Below are positions 1 through 8,405 of a DNA stretch of 47,700 nucleotides, in pieces. The position numbers and the translations under genes are program-made. This DNA comes from Treponema sp. UBA1233. Its GTDB lineage: Bacteria > Spirochaetota > Spirochaetia > Treponematales > Treponemataceae. Within the stretch, counting starts at the first letter, position 1, and the number at the start of each line of letters is the position of its first letter. A model generated the notes under the pieces. That model saw only the letters and a program-made list of their open reading frames with translations. It was not told the DNA's origin and did not search any database. The stretch is taken from the NCBI GenBank assembly GCA_002309305.1, contig DBWR01000043.1, forward strand, positions 13,503-61,202. The letters run 5' to 3'.

Positions 1-130
1 CCTTCGGAAAAAACAGTAAAACTCCTGGTGGTGGAAAATGGTCGCGTCGCAAGCTTCGCTTGCTCTTGGAGTTTTACTTTGGTCGCGAAGGCTCCCATTT
101 TTCCTTCGGAAAAAACAGTAAAACTCCCCT
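1..130. repeat. Intergenic repeat with a 25-bp direct repeat and inverted copies
   Basis: An identical 25-bp unit occurs at 1-25 and 103-127 (period 102). Its last 11 bases (15-25 and 117-127) also occur inverted at 68-78, so 15-25 can pair with 68-78. Two further small palindromes are present, one around 50-64 (GCAAGC-TTC-GCTTGC) and one around 98-115 (T-run, CC, TTC, GG, A-run). No open frame covers it. It lies just past the 3' end of the leftward hydrolase gene and may supply its transcription end. It is cut by the window edge, so the number of units is unknown. Confidence 0.75.
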
Positions 131-132
131 TT

Positions 133-1050
133 TTAGCAGTGATTTTCCAGCCATGAAATTACGTCTGCGATGACTTCTTCCCTGTTGGTCTCGTTTATAA
201 GCTCATGGCGGGCATCTTCATAAAGCTTGAGCTCCACATCCCTTATTCCGTTGTTTTTGTATATTTCCGCCAGATTTTGCACCGTCTGACCATAAGAACC
301 GACCGGATCAGCAGTTCCCGCTATAAAGAAAACTGGAAGGGATTCTGGGATTGCCTTTATGTGGGAATTCTTGTGGATATACTTGAAGCCCTTGAACATA
401 TCGCAGAAAAATCCTCCGGTACAGAGAAAACCACATTCCCCGTCACCCATATAGGCATTCACCTGCTTTTCGTCACGGGAAAGCCAGTCAAACATTGTCT
501 TTTTATCTGGAATTCTGTCATTATACGATCCGAAAGCAACAGCATTTAAAAACTTGGACGGCCGTTTTTTACCCCCAAGGGCTGATACAATCCCTGCCAG
601 AACAGAAGCGGCGGCAATAAGACCCTTCCGTGGACCAGCAGTACCGCAAAGTATGCATCCGTCAATTGAAGAGGCATATTTTTCAATATAACATTGGGAA
701 ATGAAAGAACCGAAACTGTGCCCGAAAAGAAAGATTTTCGTCTCGGGATAAGTCTGACGTAAATTAAGGATTTCTTCATGAATGTCATCCACTACCCTGA
801 AAAAGCCGTTTTTATCGGCAAGGTAACCGTATCTTCCGACCGCACTTTCGCCATGACCGCGGTGGTCTTCTCCAAAAACCGCAAAGCCCCTGGAAACCAG
901 CATAGCAGCAAAATCATTGTAGCGGCTTACGTGTTCTGCCATTCCGTGGCTGATGACGACAATTGCCTTTGGGGATTCTTCACCCGTCCAGCTGTGGAAC
1001 ATTATTTCCTTTCCGTCACTCATTATAATAAAACTTTTTTCGTAATTCAT
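133..1050 (-). CDS. Alpha/beta hydrolase, monoacylglycerol-lipase-like
   Basis: A 305-residue cytoplasmic serine hydrolase of the lysophospholipase/monoglyceride lipase type (Hydrolase_4 family). The sequence shows the oxyanion-side motif SHGMAEH near residues 34-40, the EDHRGHGES block near 61-69, the nucleophile elbow GHSFG with Ser112, a candidate acid Asp248 in GTADP, and His282 in DARHE, so the catalytic triad is complete. The start at 1050 is preferred over an upstream ATG because CAGGAG lies 6-7 bases before it. The family hydrolyses acyl esters of glycerol or small esters; the real substrate cannot be read from sequence. It is divergent from the RNA methyltransferase gene, and no signal peptide is seen. 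Confidence 0.88.
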   Translation of the reverse strand: MNYEKSFIIMSDGKEIMFHSWTGEESPKAIVVISHGMAEHVSRYNDFAAMLVSRGFAVFGEDHRGHGESAVGRYGYLADKNGFFRVVDDIHEEILNLRQTYPETKIFLFGHSFGSFISQCYIEKYASSIDGCILCGTAGPRKGLIAAASVLAGIVSALGGKKRPSKFLNAVAFGSYNDRIPDKKTMFDWLSRDEKQVNAYMGDGECGFLCTGGFFCDMFKGFKYIHKNSHIKAIPESLPVFFIAGTADPVGSYGQTVQNLAEIYKNNGIRDVELKLYEDARHELINETNREEVIADVISWLENHC

Positions 1051-1086
1051 AGAAAACTCCTGTTTCTTGTGGTTCCAATCCAAGGT

Positions 1087-1115
1087 ATTTTCTGATATAC
1101 TGGTAAAAATGTCAA
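1087..1115 (-). promoter_or_regulatory. Promoter for the alpha/beta hydrolase
   Basis: On the minus strand TTGACA (1115-1110) is followed after 17 bases by GAAAAT (1092-1087), giving a leader of about 30 bases with a Shine-Dalgarno. The -35 box overlaps the first codons of the divergent methyltransferase gene, so the two promoters are interleaved. Confidence 0.55.
1093..1101 (+). promoter_or_regulatory. Extended -10 promoter, leaderless methyltransferase
   Basis: TGATATACT is an extended -10 box (TG at 1093-1094, TATACT at 1096-1101). Only 7 bases separate it from the ATG at 1109, so transcription should begin at or next to the start codon. No -35 box of note and no Shine-Dalgarno are present. 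Confidence 0.5.
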
Positions 1116-2323
1116 CCGAAATAATTACAACGGAAAAAATGGTTTACGGTGGAGACTGCATCGCTAAGATAGGCGGAAAAACGGTCTTTGTCCCCTATGC
1201 CATTCCCGGTGAAAAGCTAGAAGTCGAAATCACTAAGGATGCAAGGGATTACTCTGAGGCGAAAATCACAAGAATTCTTGAGCCCAGTCCCCACAGGATT
1301 GAGCCTGTCTGCCCATATTACGGAATTTGTGGCGGATGCAACATGCAGCACATAAGTGCAGAACATCAGGAAAAACTTAGGTCTGGTATTTTGCGTGATG
1401 CATTCACAAGGGTTGGAATCACCCCACCGGAAATTCATGTAGTTTCAGGACCGGCTTTCGGATACCGCTCAAGGTTTCAGATTCATGACGGCGGCCTGAT
1501 GCAAAAAAAATCAAATAAAATCGTACCGATAGACTCATGTCCATGCGCAACAAAAGAAATCAACGAGTATCTGGCGGAAAATACCGTGTCGAAAAGGCCC
1601 AGGGGTAGATGCCACATTTTTGGAAGTGAAAAGTCCGGGGCAAGTGTCATCGTTGCAAAAGAAGAAAACCGTGGTCCGGAAGCAAAAGCAGTCAATTCCA
1701 TCAAGGGCAAAAAAATCAAAAAGACTGCGCTTCGGTTTGCAGGAACAGCCCCCATTCCCGAAAACACATGCACAGTCACACTCTGCGGCAAAAGAATCAG
1801 CTTTGATGTAAAGGGATTCTTTCAGTCAAACATGACGGTACTTGAAAAAGCCATACCGCTGATTACAGGCGGGATAAAGGGCAATTCGTGTCTAGACATG
1901 TATGCCGGTTGCGGAACCTTTTCCGTATTCCTTTGCGACAACTTTTCCAACCTGACTCTGGTAGAACACAACAGGGATGCTCTTGTTCAGGCGGAACAGA
2001 ACCTTTGCGGATGCAGGCACGAGAGCTATGGTTTGAGCGGTGAGACTTGGGCAAAATATCATGCGGAAACATGCATCAAAAATAACGGCGGTTATGATGC
2101 TGTGGTAGTTGACCCACCAAGGAGCGGCATGGAAAAGGAAGTATGCAAGTGGCTTTGTTCATCTTCAATTCCAAGAATAAACAGCCTTTCCTGCGACATT
2201 TCTACCCACGCAAGGGATGCTTCATTTTTGATCAAGGCTGGATATAAAATGAAATCCCTCTACCTGCTGGACTTTTATCCTCAGACAAGCCATATAGAAA
2301 GCCTGGCTGTATTCTCAAAGTGA
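1109..2323 (+). CDS. TrmA/RlmD-family RNA (uracil-5)-methyltransferase
   Basis: A 404-residue SAM-dependent methyltransferase predicted to make m5U in 23S rRNA or tRNA. An N-terminal TRAM-like RNA-binding domain (about residues 1-60) is followed by a cysteine cluster C68, C74, C77 plus C144/C146, matching the [4Fe-4S] site of the RlmD branch. The SAM site is LDMYAGCGTF and motif IV is VVDPPRSGM. The catalytic cysteine is C362 in LSCD and the general base is E397 in HIES. The insert near residues 165-235 is somewhat shorter than in E. coli RlmD, and the fully conserved SCN is SCD here. RlmC, RlmD and TrmA cannot be told apart from sequence alone. The start fits the family N-terminus and sits 7 bases after a -10 box. 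Its stop overlaps the convergent cyclase gene by 9 bases. Confidence 0.87.
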   Translation: MSTEIITTEKMVYGGDCIAKIGGKTVFVPYAIPGEKLEVEITKDARDYSEAKITRILEPSPHRIEPVCPYYGICGGCNMQHISAEHQEKLRSGILRDAFTRVGITPPEIHVVSGPAFGYRSRFQIHDGGLMQKKSNKIVPIDSCPCATKEINEYLAENTVSKRPRGRCHIFGSEKSGASVIVAKEENRGPEAKAVNSIKGKKIKKTALRFAGTAPIPENTCTVTLCGKRISFDVKGFFQSNMTVLEKAIPLITGGIKGNSCLDMYAGCGTFSVFLCDNFSNLTLVEHNRDALVQAEQNLCGCRHESYGLSGETWAKYHAETCIKNNGGYDAVVVDPPRSGMEKEVCKWLCSSSIPRINSLSCDISTHARDASFLIKAGYKMKSLYLLDFYPQTSHIESLAVFSK

Positions 2324-3403
2324 GATGATCCTGTCTTTTCCGGCCTTTTTTGCAAGATAAAGGTTTTTATCAACAGACTCCATCACTTTTTCAAATGACA
2401 TGGTTTCCCTGCAAGTTATGAATCCTGCACTGACCGTTATGTTTTTTCCGTCGGGAATCTCGATTGAATTCCTTGTTTCCTCAAGAATCTGCCTTACAAT
2501 ATCCAGGGCCTCATCCCTGCTCTTTTTCGGTATCAGAAGAAGGAATTCTTCTCCTCCGTAACGACAGGCGGTTGCACCCAAGCTTTCTTTAGCCTGAAGG
2601 ATTCTGCCAAATTCCCTAAGGACAACATCTCCGTATGGATGTCCGTATTTGTCGTTTACCTGCTTAAAGTCATCTATGTCGAACATCGCTATGTGAAGGC
2701 TTCCCGAATCTCCTACAGTTGCAATCGCCAGTTTCAGGAAGCTGTGGAAATAGCGCCGGTTAAAGAGGTTCGTCAGTTCGTCGGTGTTGGCCTGTTTTTG
2801 ATAAAGGTCAGAAAGATATTGGATTTTTTCCCTGTCGTGCAGGTTTTGCTTTGATACGGTATATGAAAAGAAAAAGAGTATAATGCATGAAATGACAAGG
2901 CTGCAAACCGTGTCTACAAACGCATCTTGTTCTGACATGTGAATGAAAATATTTGGGAACCAGTGATAAACCAGGAAAAGGCCCACATCCTCCAAAAGGC
3001 TCAGCGTAAAGAATATTATTCTTGTCTTACCGTGAAGGACAAGGGCGATGCAGACCAATGTCAGCATCAGATAGAAGACCATTCCTCCATCTACACCAGA
3101 ATTTGCCAGAAACATGACTGGGAAAAGAACCAGTGCGCAGATTCCTATTGAAACTTTGGCAAAAAGACCCGTATTTTTAGTCTTGAATCCCCAAATTGAA
3201 AGCAAAAGCAGGAAGAAAAACGAAGCAAGCGGCAGCAGTATGGCCACAAGGGGCAGTCTCAGGAACAGGGATTCCACAAAACCAAACAGCTCTCCCATCA
3301 TGGCAAAAATCACCATTGCATAAGTAATCCTTTTTTCCAGCGGAACCTGAAGCGAGAAGAATTTTTCCTTTAAAGACTTGAAGTACGATATCATGCCAGC
3401 CAT
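2315..3403 (-). CDS. Membrane diguanylate cyclase (GGDEF)
   Basis: A 362-residue protein with about six hydrophobic spans in residues 20-190, a short linker helix, and a C-terminal GGDEF domain (about 200-360). The signature is GGEEF at 283-287, preceded by CRY, and TNLFNRR and FDIDDFKQVND are present upstream, so it should make cyclic-di-GMP. No RxxD product-inhibition site precedes the signature. The membrane part has no sensor family I recognise and resembles plain 5-6TM GGDEF proteins. The start follows a TATAAT box by 7 bases with no Shine-Dalgarno; a second in-frame ATG lies 3 codons downstream. The gene ends inside the 3' end of the convergent methyltransferase gene, leaving no room for a terminator. 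Confidence 0.88.
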   Translation of the reverse strand: MAGMISYFKSLKEKFFSLQVPLEKRITYAMVIFAMMGELFGFVESLFLRLPLVAILLPLASFFFLLLLSIWGFKTKNTGLFAKVSIGICALVLFPVMFLANSGVDGGMVFYLMLTLVCIALVLHGKTRIIFFTLSLLEDVGLFLVYHWFPNIFIHMSEQDAFVDTVCSLVISCIILFFFSYTVSKQNLHDREKIQYLSDLYQKQANTDELTNLFNRRYFHSFLKLAIATVGDSGSLHIAMFDIDDFKQVNDKYGHPYGDVVLREFGRILQAKESLGATACRYGGEEFLLLIPKKSRDEALDIVRQILEETRNSIEIPDGKNITVSAGFITCRETMSFEKVMESVDKNLYLAKKAGKDRIISL

Positions 3404-3410
3404 TGAGCAT

Positions 3411-3439
3411 ATTATACACCTTTACTCGCCAATGGGCAA
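3411..3439 (-). promoter_or_regulatory. Leaderless promoter of the diguanylate cyclase
   Basis: On the minus strand TTGCCC (3439-3434), 17 bases, TATAAT (3416-3411), then 7 bases to the ATG at 3403. The expected transcription start coincides with the start codon. Confidence 0.6.
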
Positions 3440-3465
3440 GAAGGAACAAACAGAAGGTTTTATAG

Positions 3466-3494
3466 ATGACAAAAAAAGGAAAATGTGATATAAT
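3466..3494 (+). promoter_or_regulatory. Promoter of the p83/100 gene
   Basis: ATGACA (3466-3471), 17 bases, TATAAT (3489-3494). It gives a leader of about 25 bases containing the Shine-Dalgarno GGAGG at 3517-3521, unlike the leaderless gene next door. Confidence 0.65.
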
Positions 3495-3525
3495 TTCATC
3501 CATATCGTGGAACCGTGGAGGACCT

Positions 3526-5115
3526 ATGAAAAAGTTTAAATGGCTTCTTGCAATGGCCGTTATGGCGGGATGTGCCTTTTACTCAACCGCACTCACAGTA
3601 AATGAAGATGAAATCAAGAGCACTGGAAGTGAAGTTGTTGAATTCAACAGCTATTCCGGACCTCATGCCCTTATTGAATCTGCCGCTTCCATTACGGATA
3701 TAGGCGGTAACCTGGGACGTCAAGTTGCTATCGACCTTAACCAGGCGGGTGCTTATGGTCTTAACACAAAATATACAGTCGTACATGCAATTGACACAAG
3801 CGACGACAAGAAGATGGATGCGGACATTCTTTTCATAAACGAAGATGCCACCGTAGACCACATCACAAACCTCAGGCGCATCATTTCCGGCTATCTTATG
3901 GAAGCATACGGATACAATGCCGGGGATGCCTCTACAATAGCAACCTTCATAACAGTATACAATGCAGTTTACAGGCAGAACCTGTCTGTTTTCAATTCCA
4001 AGTACAAGTCAGTCGTAACAAGGAACCTTACGGAAGAAGACTGCGGATTGAGCACCAACTGGAGCGACTGGCCGGGAAACACCCAGATTGTTATTCCGCT
4101 TTTCGACATGAACAGCTCACTTTCTGCGGTAGATACTTCAGTAATCTCTGACAAAAAGGTTATTGCTTCAATAAAGGAAGAAGATGATCTGGGAGTTGAC
4201 GAAAGGAAAAATCTTGCTGACATAAAGCAGAGGGAAGCAACTGAATATTCAAACAAGGCTCAGGAAGCGGCTCAAACTGCGGCACAGCAGAACAAGCAGC
4301 TTGCCCAGCAGCAGGCAACCTCAGACAAAGCGGCCCAAACTGCGACACAGGCAGCGGCACAGGCGGCGGCAAATCCAAATGACGAAGATCTTCAGAAGAA
4401 GGCTCAGGAAGCAAAGGCCGTAGCTGAAGCCGAAAAGAAAAAGACAGAAGAACAAAAGCAGCAGACCGAAGAAGCCCAAAAGGCGGCGGAAAAAGCCCAG
4501 ACTGTTGCAGACAAAAAGCTTGCAGAGTCAACCTCAGAACGCACAGAAATCGCAAAGGACAAGCAGAAACTTCTTTCTCAGGCACTTGCAGCAGAACAGG
4601 ACAGGAATGCCACTGTCGGACTGGTTATTGCTGATGAGAAAAAGCAGCTCTACACCCTTGCAAAGATAGATTCCACAACAGGAAAAATTATTTCACAGTC
4701 ACCGGTTAAAGTCATCCGCGGAAGGACAATCCTCCCTGTATCCGAAAAGGCAGGATCAAAGTCAAAGACTGTGGGATTCATAGCTGTATGCGGAGAAACA
4801 ACTGGAGCCAACTCTGCAGTAAGGCTTTGCTACATAGATTCATCTTCCCTTGAAATAACTGCCGAAAGCAATGAAATCGTATACGAGAATTCAGTTTTGG
4901 TTGAAGAAGGCGGCTACTACTACTGTGTAATCAAATCTGGAAATTCCTTCTACGTGGCAAAATATGACGGCTCACTGAACCTGATTCAAAAGAGTTCTGT
5001 TGCGGTAAAGAAGGATACTCCTATAACCGTCACAGACAAGGGTATAATCGCAACAAATTCCACAAACAAGGTAATATTGCTGAATGGTGAAACACTTGCA
5101 GCAATAAGCCAGTAG
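3526..5115 (+). CDS. p83/100-family exported antigen
   Basis: A 529-residue homologue of the Borrelia p83/100 antigen family. A signal peptide covers about residues 1-23; Cys16 (VMAGC) could make it a lipoprotein under relaxed spirochaetal lipobox rules. The N-terminal domain carries the family hallmarks SGYLMEAYGY, YNAVYR, GLS and the WPGNTQIVIPL block. Residues about 235-365 are a long Ala/Gln/Glu/Lys coiled coil, as in Borrelia. The C-terminal about 150 residues are beta-rich (QLYTLAKIDSTTGK, CVIKSG) and look like a small propeller. The start is set by GGAGG 4 bases upstream; an earlier in-frame ATG has no such site. The family is surface or periplasmic and immunogenic in Lyme spirochaetes; its molecular role is unknown. 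dnaB follows after 5 bases, so they are probably co-transcribed. Confidence 0.85.
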   Translation: MKKFKWLLAMAVMAGCAFYSTALTVNEDEIKSTGSEVVEFNSYSGPHALIESAASITDIGGNLGRQVAIDLNQAGAYGLNTKYTVVHAIDTSDDKKMDADILFINEDATVDHITNLRRIISGYLMEAYGYNAGDASTIATFITVYNAVYRQNLSVFNSKYKSVVTRNLTEEDCGLSTNWSDWPGNTQIVIPLFDMNSSLSAVDTSVISDKKVIASIKEEDDLGVDERKNLADIKQREATEYSNKAQEAAQTAAQQNKQLAQQQATSDKAAQTATQAAAQAAANPNDEDLQKKAQEAKAVAEAEKKKTEEQKQQTEEAQKAAEKAQTVADKKLAESTSERTEIAKDKQKLLSQALAAEQDRNATVGLVIADEKKQLYTLAKIDSTTGKIISQSPVKVIRGRTILPVSEKAGSKSKTVGFIAVCGETTGANSAVRLCYIDSSSLEITAESNEIVYENSVLVEEGGYYYCVIKSGNSFYVAKYDGSLNLIQKSSVAVKKDTPITVTDKGIIATNSTNKVILLNGETLAAISQ

Positions 5116-5120
5116 GTTTT

Positions 5121-6455
5121 ATGGAATTAAAGGATAAAATTCCTCCGCATAATCTGGAGGCTGAACAGGCTACCCTCGGTGCAATGCTCCTTAACTGGGA
5201 GTCAGTAAACGAGGTAGTCCTGTACATCAGGGCATCTCACTTTTACGACCAGCGCAATCAGATAATCTTTGACTCTCTGGTGCATCTGTCTGAGTCCAAC
5301 GTAAAGGGAGACATGCTCACCCTAATAGATGACCTTACCAAAAGGGGCAAGCTTGATGCGGCCGGAGGAGTTTCCTACATTTCTTCCCTGACGGACATGG
5401 TTCCGACTTCGGCAAACATCGATTATTATGCGAACATAGTCCTTGACCAGTCCATCAGGCGCAACTTGATACGCATTTCATCAGAAATCAAAGCCGAAAG
5501 TTTTGACGAAACAAAGGACAGCCGAAACATTCTTGAGGAAGCCGAACAGAAAATATTCAAGCTTTCCGATACAAACGAAAACTCAAACATATACAGCCTC
5601 AAGGACCTTATTCCTCCAACGATTGAACTGATTGACAGGAGATACAAGGAGAAGAACTCTTACTCAGGAATACCATCGGGCATAACTAAACTCGACAGCA
5701 TGACCAGCGGATTCCAGGACAGCGAAATGATCATCATTGGAGCCCGTCCTTCCATGGGAAAAACTGCCTTGGCCCTTTCCATGATACAGCATATTGCAAT
5801 CGAAAAGAACATCCCCTGTGGTTTCTTCAGTCTGGAAATGTCTTCACTGCAAATCATGCAGCGTCTTTTATCACAGCTGGCCAGAATGCAGAGCAAGAAA
5901 ATTCGAGATGGATTTCTGACGCTTGCTGACTTTACTGCAATTCAAAATGCAGCAGGTATGGCTTTTGAATCTCCACTCTACATAGTTGATACCCCAAACA
6001 TGAAGCTTTTGGATTTGCGTACCATGGCCCGCCGAATGAAAGCCATGTACGACATAAAGATTCTATTCATAGACTATATCGGACTCATCACAAGCGAAAA
6101 CGAAGATGCTCCAGTATATGAACAGCAGTCTGCCATCTCAAAATCCCTTAAGAATCTTGCGCGTGAATTGAAAATTCCCATTGTGGTTTTGTGTCAGGTG
6201 GCACGTTCCGCAGAAGGTAATGAACCTGGATTAAACGAACTCAGGGGTTCAGGCTCAATCGAACAGGATGCCGACATGGTAATCTTCATTCACGGTGAAA
6301 GGAAGTCAAAACCTGCAGAGGGCGAAGAATACAATCCGGTTCAGGACAGAAAGCTCATAATTGCAAAACAGAGAAACGGTCCAATCGGAGATGTTGATGT
6401 GCTCTTTATTTCCAGCTACACCAAGTTTGAAAACAAATCAACCGATCAGGAATAA
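5121..6455 (+). CDS. dnaB: Replicative DNA helicase DnaB
   Basis: A 444-residue hexameric replicative helicase. The N-terminal primase-interacting domain (residues 7-105, NLEAEQATLGAML) is followed by a linker and a RecA-like ATPase with Walker A GARPSMGKTA (Lys214), Walker B ILFIDYIGLI, and the late motif LRGSGSIEQDADMVIF. Length is normal and no intein is present. The Shine-Dalgarno (GTAGG) overlaps the stop codon of the p83/100 gene, so the genes form a tight pair. It converges on the ribosomal protein operon, a grouping (dnaB with rplI, rpsR, ssb, rpsF) typical of treponemes and many bacteria. Confidence 0.97.
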   Translation: MELKDKIPPHNLEAEQATLGAMLLNWESVNEVVLYIRASHFYDQRNQIIFDSLVHLSESNVKGDMLTLIDDLTKRGKLDAAGGVSYISSLTDMVPTSANIDYYANIVLDQSIRRNLIRISSEIKAESFDETKDSRNILEEAEQKIFKLSDTNENSNIYSLKDLIPPTIELIDRRYKEKNSYSGIPSGITKLDSMTSGFQDSEMIIIGARPSMGKTALALSMIQHIAIEKNIPCGFFSLEMSSLQIMQRLLSQLARMQSKKIRDGFLTLADFTAIQNAAGMAFESPLYIVDTPNMKLLDLRTMARRMKAMYDIKILFIDYIGLITSENEDAPVYEQQSAISKSLKNLARELKIPIVVLCQVARSAEGNEPGLNELRGSGSIEQDADMVIFIHGERKSKPAEGEEYNPVQDRKLIIAKQRNGPIGDVDVLFISSYTKFENKSTDQE

Positions 6456-6485
6456 AAAAAGCTGCCCTGAAATACTCAAGGCAGC
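6454..6485 (-). terminator. Intrinsic terminator of the rpsF operon
   Basis: The hairpin spans 6461-6485 (GCTGCC/GGCAGC outer stem with further inner pairs, TAT loop). On the minus strand it is followed by a seven-T run. It ends the leftward operon after rplI. There is no T-run on the plus strand, so dnaB is probably not stopped here efficiently. Confidence 0.88.
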
Positions 6486-6510
6486 AATTCAAGCTAAAAC
6501 TTTGGAAATC

Positions 6511-7092
6511 TTATTTTGCTTCTTCAGCAGGAGTTTCCGCGGCCTTTTCTGAAGCTTCTTCTTTCTTTGCAGGGGCTTCTTCAGCCTTGTCTGCTTTGGC
6601 ACCCTTAGATGGCTTGCCTTCCTTCTTGGCCTCAGCTGTCTTGTCAACCTGAGCAAGAACAGAAAGCTTTACTTCTGCAACATTTGCCTCATACAGGTGA
6701 ACCTTGAATGTGTAGTTTCCAACGTTCTTGATTGTAAGGCCAGGAATCTCGATGCGCTTGCGTTCAATTTCCAAGCCGTTCTTTGCAAAGTATTCTGCAA
6801 GTGAAAGGTTTGTAACGGCACCATAAAGTTTTCCGTTTGAACCGGCAGGAACAGTCAGCTCTACAGTCATGGCCTCGAGCTTTTCCTTGAGTGTCAGGCT
6901 GTCTGCGCGTTTCTTTGCCTTGCGTTCTTCGATTTCTGCCTTCTTACCTTCAAAGTAAGCTACAGTTTCGTTGTTGTAGGGTACTGCAAGCATGCGCGGG
7001 AAAAGATAGTTCCTTGCATAACCATTAGCAACATTCTTTACGTCGCCCATTTCACCAAGATGTTTTACATCGTCATTTAAAATTACTTTCAT
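6511..7092 (-). CDS. rplI: 50S ribosomal protein L9
   Basis: A 193-residue L9. The N-terminal domain (residues 1-50: HLGEMGDVKNVANGYARNYLFP) and the C-terminal rRNA-binding domain (about 60-148, GKLYGAVT) are standard. Beyond residue 150 there is a tail of about 45 residues rich in Lys, Glu and Ala that normal L9 (about 148 residues) lacks; it looks disordered. The start has AGAGGAG 6 bases upstream. It is the last gene of the rpsF-ssb-rpsR-rplI operon. Confidence 0.96.
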   Translation of the reverse strand: MKVILNDDVKHLGEMGDVKNVANGYARNYLFPRMLAVPYNNETVAYFEGKKAEIEERKAKKRADSLTLKEKLEAMTVELTVPAGSNGKLYGAVTNLSLAEYFAKNGLEIERKRIEIPGLTIKNVGNYTFKVHLYEANVAEVKLSVLAQVDKTAEAKKEGKPSKGAKADKAEEAPAKKEEASEKAAETPAEEAK

Positions 7093-7165
7093 AACAAGCT
7101 CCTCTTGTAGTTTAAGTTTTTAGGCCGCGTTACCAGGAGTTGGATCGCAGCCGTTGAATTACTGT

Positions 7166-7203
7166 GTAACGGACTTACTCCGTAACGGACTTACTCCGTA
7201 ACG
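7166..7203. repeat. 16-bp tandem repeat across the rpsR stop codon
   Basis: Two perfect copies of a 16-bp unit (7166-7181, 7182-7197) plus 6 bases of a third (7198-7203). On the minus strand the copies cover the last codons (Val-Thr-Glu), the stop of rpsR, and a duplicate of them in the rpsR-rplI gap. It looks like a slippage duplication at the gene end and does not change the protein. Confidence 0.85.
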
Positions 7204-7505
7204 TAGGGCAACAGGCAGATTGAGCGGGCGCGCTTGATTGCAACTGCGAGTTCCTTCTGATGCTTTGAGCATGTACCGGTGATGCGGCGTGGAAGGATCT
7301 TACCACGTTCTGTTGTAAAGCGGCGAAGTCCGTCTGCATCCTTGTAGTCAATCTTTGCCTTGTTTGCACAGAAGCGGCAAACCTTCTTGTGGAAGAATGC
7401 CTTTCCCTTGCGGCCTGCGCGGCTTTCGTCCTCACGACCCTGTGCTTCAAGCTGCTCTGTATTTACATCTTCATCTTTCATTTCTACGTTTACTTCATCA
7501 GACAT
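7191..7505 (-). CDS. rpsR: 30S ribosomal protein S18
   Basis: A 104-residue S18. The core (KIDYKDADGLRRFTTERGKILPRRITG) is typical. An acidic N-terminal extension of about 30 residues precedes it. The protein has CRFC and CSKH, i.e. the zinc-binding (C+) form of S18. It binds S6 on the small-subunit platform. AAGGAG lies a few bases before the ATG. The stop codon lies in the 16-bp tandem repeat. Confidence 0.96.
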   Translation of the reverse strand: MSDEVNVEMKDEDVNTEQLEAQGREDESRAGRKGKAFFHKKVCRFCANKAKIDYKDADGLRRFTTERGKILPRRITGTCSKHQKELAVAIKRARSICLLPYVTE

Positions 7506-7548
7506 AATGTTTCTCCTTATGTGGCATCATCTGCCACGGATTTTAGAT

Positions 7549-8055
7549 TTAGAATGGGATATCCTCTGGGAAATCTATACCATCTCCGCCAAATGACTCT
7601 CCAGCATCGGGTGAATCATAAGAGCCCTGAGCCGAACCAGACTGCTGTCCGTAGTTTGGACGCATCTGATACCCCCCGGAAGACTGGCCGGAAGGAGCTG
7701 CTCCCCCACCAAAACTTCCTCCATCAGAACGGCCTCCAAGCAGTTCGACTGAATTGGCTATGACATTCACTTTACTGAATTTCTGACCGTCTTTTTCCCA
7801 ACGGTCCTGTCTCAAGGATCCCTGTACCGCAATCTGTTTACCTTTAAGGAGGTATGCTTTGAGGGATTCAGCCTGCTTGCCAAACAACGAAATGTCAAAA
7901 TAATTGACTTCATTTACCCACTGCTCACCTTCACGGCGGCTGCGGTTTACGGCAATACTCATTTTAGCCACTGCAGAACCAGACGGCAGATAAGAGAGCT
8001 CGGCATCACGCGTAAGTCTTCCAATAAGGATTACACTGTTTAAATCACTGCTCAT
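7549..8055 (-). CDS. ssb: Single-stranded DNA-binding protein
   Basis: A 168-residue SSB with an OB fold (residues 1-110: NSVILIGRLTRDAEL, NYFDISLFGKQAE, GSLRQDRWEKDGQKF), a Gly/Ser/Gln-rich linker and the acidic partner-binding tip ending DIPF. It coats single-stranded DNA and recruits replication and repair proteins. AAAGGAGG lies 5 bases before the ATG. Its position between rpsF and rpsR is conserved in many phyla. Confidence 0.97.
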   Translation of the reverse strand: MSSDLNSVILIGRLTRDAELSYLPSGSAVAKMSIAVNRSRREGEQWVNEVNYFDISLFGKQAESLKAYLLKGKQIAVQGSLRQDRWEKDGQKFSKVNVIANSVELLGGRSDGGSFGGGAAPSGQSSGGYQMRPNYGQQSGSAQGSYDSPDAGESFGGDGIDFPEDIPF

Positions 8056-8091
8056 ATGAACCTCCTTTTATAAATAGATTTCGATGTTGAT

Positions 8092-8382
8092 TTATGCGTT
8101 CTTTTCTTCTTTAACGACAAAAAGATACTTCAAGAGATTTGTGTTGAATTTGAACTGTGCGTCAAGTTCAGTAATCTTTGAAGGATTTGCCTTGATGTTA
8201 AGAAGGACAAAGCGTCCCCTCTTCTGCTTCTTTACCACATAGGTAAGGTCGCGGTCACCGAAGGGTTCTTCCTTTTCGATTTCTGCACCGAATTTTGCCA
8301 GGTCAGCGCGGAGTGTTTCAATTCCGGCCTTGTACTTATCATCCTCTACAGGATAGATAGTCATAAGTTCATACTTTCTCAT
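8092..8382 (-). CDS. rpsF: 30S ribosomal protein S6
   Basis: A 96-residue S6 with the standard ferredoxin-like fold (RKYELMTIYP; DLTYVVKKQKRGRFVLL; FNTNLLKYLFV). It partners S18, encoded two genes downstream. It is the first gene of the operon; AAGGAG lies 11 bases before the ATG. The predicted leader is only about 17 bases. Confidence 0.96.
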   Translation of the reverse strand: MRKYELMTIYPVEDDKYKAGIETLRADLAKFGAEIEKEEPFGDRDLTYVVKKQKRGRFVLLNIKANPSKITELDAQFKFNTNLLKYLFVVKEEKNA

Positions 8383-8405
8383 TTTGTACGATTCTCCTTA
8401 TGGAC

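Noticed and set aside
7175..7450. Second minus-strand gene overlapping rpsR in another frame
   Set aside because: It is the out-of-frame shadow of rpsR, with Arg/Ser/Gln-rich composition and no start signals.
8383..8405. S6:S18-binding autoregulatory leader before rpsF
   Set aside because: The predicted leader is about 17 bases, too short for that RNA motif.
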